From Candidatus Pacearchaeota archaeon (GTDB taxonomy: Archaea > Nanobdellota > Nanobdellia > Pacearchaeales > GW2011-AR1), in the NCBI GenBank assembly GCA_016204145.1, contig JACQLK010000022.1, positions 1 to 49,247 of the forward strand: a stretch of 49,247 nucleotides of DNA. Direction: 5' to 3'. Position 1 is the stretch's first letter. The number at the start of each line of letters is the position of its first letter. The position numbers and the translations under genes are program-made. Of this stretch, positions 39,401 to 46,624 are shown piece after piece. The notes beneath the pieces were generated by a model. It searched no databases. It was not told the origin of the DNA and saw only the letters and a list, made by a program, of their open reading frames with translations.

Positions 39401-41473
39401 ATAAACAAATCTCTCGGTGTTTTGGGTTCTTTGACAAATATTTCAAACATAACATGGGGCGAAGGAAAACACAATGTAACGATTTACACAAACGATTCGG
39501 CAGGAAACGTGAATTTCACGACGATAAGTTTTACAATCGACACAATACAACCAACAATCTCCATCGCATCTCCGTCAAATAATTCAAACAGCAGCGATAC
39601 CGGTTTGGATGTTCTTTACATTCCAACAGACGCGGGAAGCGGTTTGTTTAACTTCTGGTACAACAACGACACTTATACTGCCGCAAATAAAAGTTTAGGT
39701 GTTTTAGGGACTTCATTTAATATCACAAATCTCACATGGGGCGAGGGAAAACATAATGTCACAATCTGGGCAAACGATTCTGCTGGAAATTACAATTTCG
39801 CGTCGATAAGTTTTACGATTGACACTATAAATCCTGATTTAAATATAACTTATCCGATTAACAACTCGGTTGTTTCCGATATTAATGCAGACATAAATTA
39901 CACTCGCTTGGATTCAGGAAGCGGTTTGTTTAATTGTTGGTATTCAAATGACACATATCTTGCAAATACAACGCTTTCAAATTGTGAAAATGTAACCGCG
40001 GTTATATGGGGGGAAGGGGCGCACAACGCCACAATTTGGGCGAATGATTCAAGTGGAAATTTAAACAAGACATCTGTGACTTTTACAATATCCCTAAATA
40101 ATCCCCCTGAGATAAGAAATATTTACAATGACACCGCGACCATAATTGCCGCCGCTTCCGGAATCAGTTCTGGACCTTTGAACACTTCATTGATAGTTAA
40201 CTTTTCTGTTTATGACGCTAACGGCGTTGCAAATATGGATAACTCAACAGCGACGGTAAATTTCTCAAAATCAGGCGAGGCATTGAGACAAAGTCCGACT
40301 TGCGATCAGGTTGAAGTAGGCACAAATGTCGCAAATTACAGTTGCAATGTAACAATGTCTTGGTATGACGGGGCGGGAACCTGGGCGGTTCAGGCGTTTA
40401 TTTCAGATTTGGACAGCAACGACGCTAAAAACAATTCCGCGAATTTCTCTGTTGGCGAGACAACAGGATTTGAATCCGGTTCTTTGACTTTTCCATTCTT
40501 ATCTCCGGGGTTAAAAAATCAAACCTCTGCTGTCGCGTTACGGCTGAACAATACAGGAAACAAGAACATGGCTGCAAACACGACGCAGGTAAACGCGACA
40601 AACCTTCGCGGAGAGATAACCTCTGCATTTGCCATATGGTCCGGAAACATTTCTACAAGTTGGGATTCAACAACGCTTGAGGCGTGCGACACAAGCGGCG
40701 GCGATGGAATAAGGGCAAATAATATGTCTTCCGGCAACTATGTAAATATCACCACTGCTAATTTGACAAAAGGAAATTATTTTGTCAATGACGGAAGCAC
40801 GGGACAGGAGGACTTTTATTTCTGCATAAAAACAGTCGGAGCTGAATTGACTTCGCAGCAATATTCCACTGCAAACGAAGGCGCGTGGACAATAAGAATC
40901 CTTCTCGCATTTGTCGCAATTCCAAGAAAGAGGAAAAAGAAAACTGAAAAAGACAAATTGCTCGAAACAATCTCTCTGCTTGTTGACGAATTCAAGGAAA
41001 AGCACCGATTAAGCAAAGAAGACACTATGAATCTTGTCATAAAAGAAATAAGAAAAAAATATAAAATAAACAGAAGTGAAATTCTTGAACTTTCTGAGGT
41101 TAAGAAAATTTCAATTCCCGCGACAATATTCTCAGAGAAAATGGGAATTTTGGAATCGCTTGTGAAATACATGAAGGAAAATCTTGAAATGAGCTACAAG
41201 GAAATTGCCGAGGAAATCAACAGGGATGAGAGGACAATTTGGACATCTTACAAAAACGCCGTCGAGAAACAAAAAGAAGTCATAGAAGAAACCGAAACAA
41301 ACATAACAATTCCCCTTTCAATTTTCAAAGACAGCAAATCCACAATACTTGAATCAATTGTTGTTTATTTGAAGGAAAACGGAATGAGATATTCGGAAAT
41401 CGGCGAATTGCTCAATCGGGACCAGAGAAACATATGGACTATTTACGACAGAGCCGCAAAGAAAAAAAGATAG
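33473..41473 (+). CDS. Giant Ig-repeat surface protein with C-terminal double HTH region
   Basis: The 2666-aa protein has six parts. (1) Residues 1-85 are a basic coiled coil with no signal peptide. (2) A TM at 91-111 (SVFAFLSLVFISIFFLAF). (3) An Asn/Gln/Thr-rich stalk with many sequons, then two copies of a ~120-aa unit (about 443-563 and 970-1088, each ending in DYIVDP). (4) Eight ~93-aa Ig-like repeats (1464-2213). (5) A membrane-proximal module (2214-2479) shared with the next gene. (6) A short hydrophobic patch ILLAFVAI, then PRKRKKK and a 186-aa charged helical tail with two HTH-like motifs, SYKEIAEEINRDERTIW and RYSEIGELLNRDQRNIW. If the patch crosses the membrane, both termini are cytoplasmic. 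I infer an adhesin-receptor that may touch DNA. Confidence 0.75.
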   Translation: MGGTRLAKARIAELKKRIAHAEQKKKEFSDYLRGLKQKYHRGEISYSSFLEHFYQKRNGLNLKEWLLHFDDYIKDCKKEIRKERIKLLGNYSVFAFLSLVFISIFFLAFSNMNIGFTGFAIQEGENISANQSISEEINGEVQNETSPSHQIGQEPLPPSENITANESSISGNFSSGNLTEQNATEINQTQINETQNISAENETIPIQNITNQTTQNIAEQNITQQNVSIVEDATINTTQVTPKIKLGEKVKWKKTISSNEIGNATIILPKNSENITITKIKENKEEDITSSSSITGAVVGGSRENFIFRLLKNIFGRITGRIVDEIARQNVSVEVEIEIDEIQAEYEVEYETPAPYSIEEDIAFGKRVKIFGPDAVHYENVLAFTNISENLNLKNPSKIKIKWIEQNIYINPDSVLDSDENGIYDYVEWNVPSLSEQTFEIIVITKAEHLDENYNFVSDIYEQVKELDGIWSEEIPDAHYVRVTFEKNLTNENDITIYPRITSGNPTIEVYEENGNDLVAEFSSLNENEYNKVFLTNLISESQNVFDLKVVGGTIQIDYIVDPVEVGFFDDFEGTLAKWGTTSWVVTTAQFKNGAQSLQSANGQEGDIITDPFDTSNATSINISFWFRDNNLDAGDIDFYFFNGTSSAYELQTETLETETAEDIWTFKSFTTSNSEFFISNFSVRFNANLGNGENFWVDDFSVNKTTVVVDSTSPDVTINVPQNTTYHVHFDLPFNFNVSLNEAGNALYSLDNGFTNITMNTTDNLNFNATLLDLTEGSYTFQVYANDTAGNANYSESVVFDLVMDNMLVNGTTVAPDGMPTNTTFVIIDESSSNVVYNETNDTHETLIPLNSTYTIEVLPLEIDSVDKVEFNDVNFSEINDTVTSIVKINENETLGNFSTVFSVRPQFETFENGTLFFTAKANALFRCGEWNYTMESCQGNWSLFMNDLIPGEEYNFTFSGTRGYGIINITNATHLDSNRSYISDIYDYVKEYDGNWSEIIPDGHYVRVVFQENLTSGNDITIVPRNLSGDARVEVYENGQDVLLSEFYPLIEGELNQILLTNLTGTQDVFDLRVSGNDVEFDYIVDPNITVIDTQSKDVGITPINSTAFVIVWNNISSDVASNGSFFKIMTTTGSIVLDTVKVDENNPRVSVAALNSTTFALVYVNASTADELRTVWTTDGTKVFGPTTDDGSIGVVGWDVSATAINETAYVSCYVDMGTDGDGDVHIINYNAASSEIGLNGDIDANQNYANLFDCATINSTAWAGVTYDAVDADVGLAVYNDRGTAITALTLIDTSVGTGGAQVSVTGLNGENFAMVWFTNLSTADTNISATVRTANNGVVTAKTRIVNMPGNWTRIDAATVANDTGDYLVLGWINLTTKGVLAQTFKQDLTPASGIITIDTAMNREYPLFDIIGKTTTTSLCNETFAIAYTNFTNSTVVKTYWMNGSIWNGVCPAPADNTKPAISIFSPANLTNTTDNLIDILATYSDAGGLSSAWYNNDTHAVANKSLGTVGSFTNITNLTWGEGGHNVTVYVSDTAGNENWTSVTFEVDSIKPAIEIVSPAINNSNSSDTALDITYTTSDAHLFNFWYANDTTTGANKSLGVLGTSFNITNITWGEGKHNVTIYANDTFGNVNQTRISFTIDSTKPLVTIANPTTNNTNTSDNLLDINYIPTDTFTQIDSAWYTNNSGNINKSLGTLGSLTNISNITWGEGKHNVTIYTNDTAGNVNFTTISFTVDTVIPGISIDSPSNLTNSSNPGLDVNFIASDSGSGLFNFWYANDTYSVANKSLGVLGTSFNITNITWGEGNHNVTIWANDSAGNYNFASVTFEVDSIKPAIEIVSPTGNNTNTSDTALDVTYTTSDLHLFNFWYNNDTHAAANKSLGVLGTSFNITNITWGEGKHNVTIYSNDTFGNVNFTTTSFTIDSTLPLITITNPASNNTNTSDNGLDVNYVATDTFTQISSAWYTNNSGNINKSLGVLGSLTNISNITWGEGKHNVTIYTNDSAGNVNFTTISFTIDTIQPTISIASPSNNSNSSDTGLDVLYIPTDAGSGLFNFWYNNDTYTAANKSLGVLGTSFNITNLTWGEGKHNVTIWANDSAGNYNFASISFTIDTINPDLNITYPINNSVVSDINADINYTRLDSGSGLFNCWYSNDTYLANTTLSNCENVTAVIWGEGAHNATIWANDSSGNLNKTSVTFTISLNNPPEIRNIYNDTATIIAAASGISSGPLNTSLIVNFSVYDANGVANMDNSTATVNFSKSGEALRQSPTCDQVEVGTNVANYSCNVTMSWYDGAGTWAVQAFISDLDSNDAKNNSANFSVGETTGFESGSLTFPFLSPGLKNQTSAVALRLNNTGNKNMAANTTQVNATNLRGEITSAFAIWSGNISTSWDSTTLEACDTSGGDGIRANNMSSGNYVNITTANLTKGNYFVNDGSTGQEDFYFCIKTVGAELTSQQYSTANEGAWTIRILLAFVAIPRKRKKKTEKDKLLETISLLVDEFKEKHRLSKEDTMNLVIKEIRKKYKINRSEILELSEVKKISIPATIFSEKMGILESLVKYMKENLEMSYKEIAEEINRDERTIWTSYKNAVEKQKEVIEETETNITIPLSIFKDSKSTILESIVVYLKENGMRYSEIGELLNRDQRNIWTIYDRAAKKKR
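37862..40112 (+). repeat. Eight Ig-like repeats with a three-unit higher-order period
   Basis: Units of ~279-282 nt carry the conserved core NKSLG..G...NIxNxTWGEGxHNVTI. Units 2-3-4 and 5-6-7 match pairwise. For example AAGCCCGCGATAGAAATTGT occurs at 38144 and 38987, a period of 843 nt. This implies block duplication of three units after the first single-unit duplications. Unit 8 is the most divergent. Confidence 0.9.
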
Positions 41474-41621
41474 CTTGCTCGAGGGCGAAGAAAAAATCTA
41501 CCGCGAATAGATGATAAAATTTAACAATAGTTAATTCATTCCAAATTACCCCCCAATTGAAAAGAATAATGTTTAAAAAGAAAAAAAAATTAGTGTAAAT
41601 CAAGCGAGGTTGAAGTATTAA

Positions 41622-42674
41622 ATGCATAAAATTAGGGGGGATAGAAAAATTTTTCTTTTGGCAATTTTGATAATCATGTCACTTTTAATTCCTTTTTCTT
41701 CCGCGGGATTTATTGACGATGCATGGGGAAAAATTACTGGAAAAGCGGCGCAATCGGTGAGTGTTAATATTACCATCGGCGTGCCTGAAATTCGAAATGT
41801 TTACAACAGCACTGCGACAATAATCGCCGCAGGCACAGGATTGAGTTCCGGTCCTGTAAATACTTCTTTAATAATTAATTTTTCTGTATATCTTGGCACA
41901 GGGGTGGCAAACATGGACAATGCGACAGCAACAATAAATTTTTCAAAAGCATCAGAAACATTGAGACAAAGTCCGACTTGCGATCAGGTTGAAGTGGGAA
42001 CAAATGTCGCAAATTACAGTTGCAATGTGACGATGTCTTGGTATGACGGGGCGGGAACATGGGCTATTCAGGCATTTATTTCAGATACCGGCGGAAACTC
42101 AGGAAAAAACAATTCCGCGAATTTCTCTGTTGGCGAGACAACAGGATTTCAAATGGGCGCATTAGGATGGGTTTCATTGTCTCCGGGCAGCACCAATCAA
42201 ACAGCCAGCGCCGCTTTGCGGCTGAACAATACGGGAAACAAAAACATGTCTGCAAACACGACGCAGGTAAACGCGACAAATCTTCGGGGAGAGACAGCGG
42301 CAAATAGATGGATTTCTGCAGGAAATATTTCGGTAAGCTGGGATGCAACAACGCTTGAGGCGTGCGACACAAGCGGAGGCAATGGAATTGCGGCAAACAA
42401 CATGAGCAACGGCACTTTTATAAACATAACAACAGCGAATCTGACAAAAGGACACTATCCTACAAATGATGGAAGCACGGGACAGGAAGATTTTTACTTT
42501 TGCATTAAAACAATCGGAAGCGAATTGACCTCGCAGTCATATTCGACGGCGGCGTACGGGCCTTGGATGGTTCAGATACTTCTAACGCCTTTGGTTTTAT
42601 TAAACATAAGAAGAAAAAATAAAAAGAATTATCGGAAATTAAATATGAATAGAGTTAAAAACTTTATCCACTAA
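41622..42674 (+). CDS. Stand-alone paralogue of the giant protein's membrane-proximal module
   Basis: The 350-aa protein has a signal peptide (IFLLAILIIMSLLIPFSSA) and then the same module as residues ~2214-2479 of the 2666-aa protein: EIRNVYNSTATIIAA, SPTCDQVEVGTNVANYSCNV, SLSPGSTNQTASAALRLNNTGNKN and STGQEDFYFCIK. Parts are nearly identical at the DNA level (AAGTCCGACTTGCGATCAGG in both). It ends PWMVQILLTPLVLLNIRRKNKKN, again a short hydrophobic patch and basic tail, but with no HTH region. GAGGTTG lies about 11 nt upstream of ATG 41622. It may partner or compete with the giant protein. Confidence 0.78.
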   Translation: MHKIRGDRKIFLLAILIIMSLLIPFSSAGFIDDAWGKITGKAAQSVSVNITIGVPEIRNVYNSTATIIAAGTGLSSGPVNTSLIINFSVYLGTGVANMDNATATINFSKASETLRQSPTCDQVEVGTNVANYSCNVTMSWYDGAGTWAIQAFISDTGGNSGKNNSANFSVGETTGFQMGALGWVSLSPGSTNQTASAALRLNNTGNKNMSANTTQVNATNLRGETAANRWISAGNISVSWDATTLEACDTSGGNGIAANNMSNGTFINITTANLTKGHYPTNDGSTGQEDFYFCIKTIGSELTSQSYSTAAYGPWMVQILLTPLVLLNIRRKNKKNYRKLNMNRVKNFIH

Positions 42675-42682
42675 ACGTCAAA

Positions 42683-43249
42683 ATGAAAAAAATATGCCAT
42701 AAAAAGGTTTTTATATTTTTAGCAACATTGATTTTGTTTAGCAGCAGCGTTCTTGCTTTTGCAGTATCTTCACAATATTATGAAGGCAATCCGTTGTATC
42801 TTCAACCGGGCGAGACCAGAGATGTAAAAATAATGCTTCAAAATCATGCCGGAACAGAAGATGTAAGCATAAAAACAGAAATTAGCGAGGGCAAAGAGAT
42901 TGTTGAATTGAAAGATTCTAATGATATTTTTTTGGTTCCACAAGGAGGAAAGACAGACGTGTACTTTAAAATCAGCGCTCCTTTTAATGCCAAGAAAGGA
43001 GATGTTTTCCCAGTTACTCTGATGTTTGCATCCTCTACTGTCGGGGGAGAAGATCCGATAGGGCTCAGCGGCAGCATTGGAAAGGGATTTAACGTTGTAA
43101 TCGGAGAGCCGTCTGATTTTGAGGCAAAAGAAGCCAAATTTTCGCCAAAAGTTATATACGGATTAATAGGAGTTGTTTTGGTGGTTATCGCATTCTTAAT
43201 CGCAAGAAAAAAGTTTTCAAAGAAAAATAAGAAAACCAACAAATTTTAA
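42683..43249 (+). CDS. Anchored Ig-like surface protein
   Basis: The 188-aa protein has a signal peptide (VFIFLATLILFSSSVLA) and one NEW3/Ig-like beta domain (YLQPGETRDVKIMLQNHAGTEDVSIKTEI ... PQGGKTDVYFKISAPFNAKKGDVFPVTLMF). A C-terminal membrane helix (VIYGLIGVVLVVIAFLIA) and a Lys-rich tail follow. It starts 8 nt after the previous stop, so it is probably co-transcribed. The domain type is typical of proteins that sit on the membrane and contact a larger surface assembly. Function unknown. Confidence 0.72.
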   Translation: MKKICHKKVFIFLATLILFSSSVLAFAVSSQYYEGNPLYLQPGETRDVKIMLQNHAGTEDVSIKTEISEGKEIVELKDSNDIFLVPQGGKTDVYFKISAPFNAKKGDVFPVTLMFASSTVGGEDPIGLSGSIGKGFNVVIGEPSDFEAKEAKFSPKVIYGLIGVVLVVIAFLIARKKFSKKNKKTNKF

Positions 43250-43272
43250 TATACCCTTTCTTATTTTAATAA

Positions 43273-44982
43273 ATGAAAAAAGAGGTTTTATTTGTTCTTT
43301 TAGCCGCAATAGTATTCTTAACAATAATTTATCAAACGAAGGCCGAAAATAATGTTATAACCGGAGAATCGGTTACGGGAGATGTTACAAATATTCTTGT
43401 TTTGAACATAACCGTCTCGGGACCGCCAGGATTGACTCTTCTGTCCCCAAAAAATCATACTTATTTCTCAAGCCAAAATTTGGTTTTGAATTTTTCAGTA
43501 AGCGACGAAGAATGGATAAAATATAGCATTGATTCCGCCGCCAATGTGACAATAACGGGAAACATAAAATTCAATACAAGCGAAGGAAGCCACAGCTTGT
43601 TTCTTTATGCGAACAACAGCAACGGACTTACAATAGAAAACGTGACATTTTTTGTAAACTCAAATCAAATTAAAATTAATTATACGAAATATTCCAATTC
43701 TTACAAGGGAGAATCTACCGATTTTAATGCTTCGTCTTATTCAGAGATACAAAACATATCGGGAATAATTTTAGAGCATACAAGTTTTGGGAAAATTTTG
43801 TTCAACGAAATTATTAATGTAACTGACGATGCGGATTTCAGCGATAACACGGTTGATTTGGACAATTATATTAATATTTCTTTAAATAGAACTTATGTGA
43901 ATTCAACCGCACTGCCGAATTTCAACAAATCAGCGACGCTGACTTTGCATAATTTGACTTTCACAAATCCGAGGGTTTTGCGCGACGGTTCTGTTTGTTC
44001 TTCAACAATTTGCACAGAGCAGAGTTATTCCGGAGGAACTTTTGTTTTTAATGTCACGGGATTCAGCGTTTACAGCGCGGAAGAAACGCCTTCCGAAGAT
44101 ACACCTTCAGGAACAATCTCTCCGGGAGGAGGCGGCTCTTCGGGAGGATCTTCAGGCAGCAGCAGCGGAGTCCTATCAAAAATCCTTCCGACAAAAAGGG
44201 GAATTGAAATAAGCGAAGAAGATGTAAAAGTAAAATTAAGGCCGGGGCAGGTCGTGACAAAAAAAATCACAATAACAAACAACGATTACAAAAAATTAAG
44301 CGTTAACATTGAAAATCCGCGACTGAAGGATTTTATCATAATCAAAGAGCCGGCTTTTGGTTTGGTTCCGGGAGAGTCAAAAGAAATTCTAATGGACATA
44401 ATTGCGAGAGAAGACGCAAAGCCGGATTTGTATCTTGGATATTTGCTTGTGAAGACGGAATTTGAAGAAAAGCAAATCCCTGTCGCAATTGAGGTCGAAT
44501 CCTTAAAATCATTGCTTGATGCAAGAGCGGAAATATTAAAAGAATACAAAGAGATTCTTCCGGGAGAAGAAATTCTGGCAGAAGTGAAATTGTTCAATCT
44601 CGGATATACCGGAAGAGTTGACGTCTCCATGGAATACATAATAAAAGATTATGACGGAAATGAAATCAGCATCAAGCACGAAATTCTTGCAATAGAAACG
44701 CAGACAAATTTTATCCGGGAAATAAGCATTCCTAAAAATGCAAAATACGGAGAATATGTCCTTTATGTCCGCGCGACTTACAACGGCGAAATCGCCAGCG
44801 CTTCCGATGGATTTGAAGTCGTGCAATACAAGGTCACGAACAAAGAAAAGATATTTATAGCCGCGATTATTGTTTTAACAATATTATTGGCTTTGTTTGC
44901 ATATTACGAAATAAGGGAAAAAACAAATTCCGTAATGAGCATAAGAAAAAAAGTCGGCGTAAAAGAGATGATAAAAAAATAA
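43273..44982 (+). CDS. Anchored multi-domain Ig-like surface protein
   Basis: The 569-aa protein has a signal peptide (VLFVLLAAIVFLTIIYQTKA) and an Ig-like unit related to the repeats of the giant protein (LLSPKNHTYFSSQNLVLNFSVSDE). A second beta domain ends in FVFNVTGFSVYS, followed by a Gly/Ser linker (GGGGSSGGSSGSSSG). Two NEW3/Ig-like domains (PGQVVTKKITITNNDYKKLSV and PGEEILAEVKLFNLGYTGRVDV), a C-terminal TM (IFIAAIIVLTILLALFAYYEI) and a basic cytoplasmic tail complete it. TTTAATATAC about 24 nt upstream of ATG 43273 suggests its own leaderless start. It probably joins the same surface complex as its neighbours. Confidence 0.75.
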   Translation: MKKEVLFVLLAAIVFLTIIYQTKAENNVITGESVTGDVTNILVLNITVSGPPGLTLLSPKNHTYFSSQNLVLNFSVSDEEWIKYSIDSAANVTITGNIKFNTSEGSHSLFLYANNSNGLTIENVTFFVNSNQIKINYTKYSNSYKGESTDFNASSYSEIQNISGIILEHTSFGKILFNEIINVTDDADFSDNTVDLDNYINISLNRTYVNSTALPNFNKSATLTLHNLTFTNPRVLRDGSVCSSTICTEQSYSGGTFVFNVTGFSVYSAEETPSEDTPSGTISPGGGGSSGGSSGSSSGVLSKILPTKRGIEISEEDVKVKLRPGQVVTKKITITNNDYKKLSVNIENPRLKDFIIIKEPAFGLVPGESKEILMDIIAREDAKPDLYLGYLLVKTEFEEKQIPVAIEVESLKSLLDARAEILKEYKEILPGEEILAEVKLFNLGYTGRVDVSMEYIIKDYDGNEISIKHEILAIETQTNFIREISIPKNAKYGEYVLYVRATYNGEIASASDGFEVVQYKVTNKEKIFIAAIIVLTILLALFAYYEIREKTNSVMSIRKKVGVKEMIKK

Positions 44983-44983
44983 A

Positions 44984-45307
44984 ATGGCGTTCACTTATTT
45001 TGAAATCGGGATAAGTTTGATAATATTGCTATTTCATTTTTTCATTTTATACGCTTTGCTTAAACTAAAAATAAGCTTGATTGAGGATTTTTCAGAGGCG
45101 ATAGTTTATTTCAGGGTTTCGGTGTTTGTTTTAATTGCGCTTAGAATTCAGGCAATCTTCAGCAGGGCGGGACTTTTGAATATGCTTTATCTTCAGGATA
45201 TTTTAGCGCTTGTTTTGGCGATATTTTTGTTTTTGGCTTTTCACAGTTTTTACAAGTCAGTAGTTCTTGTTTCAGGAAAAAAAAGAAAGAAAGGCAGGTT
45301 AATCTGA
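44984..45307 (+). CDS. Small three-TM membrane protein (paralogue A)
   Basis: The 107-aa protein has three predicted helices (ISLIILLFHFFILYALLKL, YFRVSVFVLIALRIQAIF, DILALVLAIFLFLAFHSFY) and a basic tail (GKKRKKGRLI). It starts 1 nt after the previous stop and lies 4 nt before the next gene, so it is firmly part of the operon. It shares helix layout and motifs (a Leu/Ile helix followed by K-rich loop, YF/YL helix with RI, and a DxLALxxAIxLxLAxxxFY helix) with the next protein. Role unknown; a membrane scaffold for the surface proteins is a guess. Confidence 0.72.
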   Translation: MAFTYFEIGISLIILLFHFFILYALLKLKISLIEDFSEAIVYFRVSVFVLIALRIQAIFSRAGLLNMLYLQDILALVLAIFLFLAFHSFYKSVVLVSGKKRKKGRLI

Positions 45308-45311
45308 GACA

Positions 45312-45845
45312 ATGGGACTGGATTTGATAATAATCGGACTCAGCATTGCGACACTTTTGATTCTTTTAGCGGTGCTTTTTTTTCTTCTTGAGATAAAATT
45401 AAGGATTGGCGGAGAGTTAAGGGCGACTTTCGTTTATCTCATATTGGCGATATTAATTCTTATTTCGAGGAGAATTTATTATATTTTTTACCAGTCGGAT
45501 CTGGCGAAATGGCCGTATGTTTCGGATGTTTTGTCTTTGATATTCGCAATCTTGCTGCTTTTGGCGGCGTATGATTTTTACAGAATTTTGGCTGGAATCA
45601 CCGACGCGAAAGTAAAAAACAGTTCGGACAAAAAAAGAAGAAAAACCGGAAAAACCAAAAATGTTCGCGCCGTTTCAGCAAGAATTTTCGGAAACCCAAA
45701 AATTGCCGCACAGGGGAATCTTGGGGCGCAAAGTTCTTTATTGGAGCAGGCGTTTGAAAAGGGCTATATAAGCAAAGAGTCGTATAAGAGAGGAAAAGAA
45801 AAAATAAATAAAGTTTATAATAATCTTAAACAGAGATATTTATAA
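45312..45845 (+). CDS. Three-TM membrane protein with cytoplasmic tail (paralogue B)
   Basis: The 177-aa protein has three helices like its neighbour (LLILLAVLFFLLEIKLRI, TFVYLILAILILISRRIYYIFY, VLSLIFAILLLLAAYDFYRIL). A very basic linker (DKKRRKTGKTKNVR) and a helical C-terminus (LLEQAFEKGYISKESYKRGKEKINKVYNNL) follow. The tail looks like a small oligomerisation or docking domain inside the cell. It is the last tightly spaced gene of the surface operon. No recognised family. Confidence 0.72.
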   Translation: MGLDLIIIGLSIATLLILLAVLFFLLEIKLRIGGELRATFVYLILAILILISRRIYYIFYQSDLAKWPYVSDVLSLIFAILLLLAAYDFYRILAGITDAKVKNSSDKKRRKTGKTKNVRAVSARIFGNPKIAAQGNLGAQSSLLEQAFEKGYISKESYKRGKEKINKVYNNLKQRYL

Positions 45846-45886
45846 ATATCAATATTGAATAAGTTTAAATATATTCAAATTTTATA

Positions 45887-46300
45887 ATGGAAGAAGAAGA
45901 TGCACAGGAAATCATTGATGAAGTGTCTGATGAAGACGACGGAGAAGGGATGATGAAAAAGAGGGAAGAAACAAAATCCTATAACAGGGCAGATTATATT
46001 GAAAGAGATGGAAGAGTCGGAAACACGGGATTAGTCAGCGAAGCGGTTACCGATTTGGATAAAGAGATAAACCGGATAAAAAGCGACAAATCCGCTTTAA
46101 ACTTGGAACTTAATAATTTGGATCAGGATTTGGACAATGCGCAACAATTGGAAAAAAAGCTGCAGGAAAAAATTGCAATGCTGGAAGCCAAAGAAGCGGA
46201 ACTCATCAGCGAAAGAAAGAGATTGAAGCAAAAAGGGGATTCTTTGGGAGAGAGGTTAGACAAAGTCAAAGAAATAAAAGACAAACTCACTGAAATATAA
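45887..46300 (+). CDS. Acidic coiled-coil protein, unknown
   Basis: The 137-aa soluble protein has an acidic N-terminus (MEEEDAQEIIDEVSDEDDGEG), a short middle with Tyr/Arg, and a coiled coil over residues ~60-135 (LDKEINRIKSDKSALNLELNNLDQDLDNAQQLEKKLQEKIAMLE ...). GTTTAAATATAT lies about 22 nt upstream of ATG 45887, so it has its own promoter. It follows the membrane paralogues and could act as a cytoplasmic partner for the coiled-coil N-terminus of the giant protein. That is inference. Confidence 0.65.
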   Translation: MEEEDAQEIIDEVSDEDDGEGMMKKREETKSYNRADYIERDGRVGNTGLVSEAVTDLDKEINRIKSDKSALNLELNNLDQDLDNAQQLEKKLQEKIAMLEAKEAELISERKRLKQKGDSLGERLDKVKEIKDKLTEI

Positions 46301-46389
46301 AATAATTTTTTCTGTTTTAACAACCGGTACATTGTTTTGACGAAATGATTTTTATTGTGTAATTCGCGCGGATATGCAAATTTAAATCA

Positions 46390-46530
46390 ACTAAAAATTT
46401 CTCCCCGCTCACCCACCCCAACAAAACCAACACTAATTTAAAAAACCCGTTTGCCATCTGTTTTAACCGATAACAACTTCCATTAATTCTAAGGCGCGGG
46501 TTTGGGGTTAACACTTTTCAGATAATTTCA
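46390..46530 (+). repeat. Intergenic dispersed repeat, copy 12
   Basis: It reads CCCACCCCAACAAAACCAAC, ACTAATTTAAAAAACCCG, TTTTAACCGATAACAACTTCC, ATTAATTCTAAGG and GGGGTTAACACTTTTCAGATAATT. It is the best partner of copy 3 (7865-8020). It sits in the 323-nt gap between the convergent coiled-coil and DUF1653 genes; no gene is seen there. Confidence 0.75.
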
Positions 46531-46624
46531 GCGAATTTGTTCAATCAAAAAAACAATACCGACGATAAAATGCGGCATGATAAACGACGATAATAATTTA
46601 CAGATTATTTTTGCGTTAAAATTA

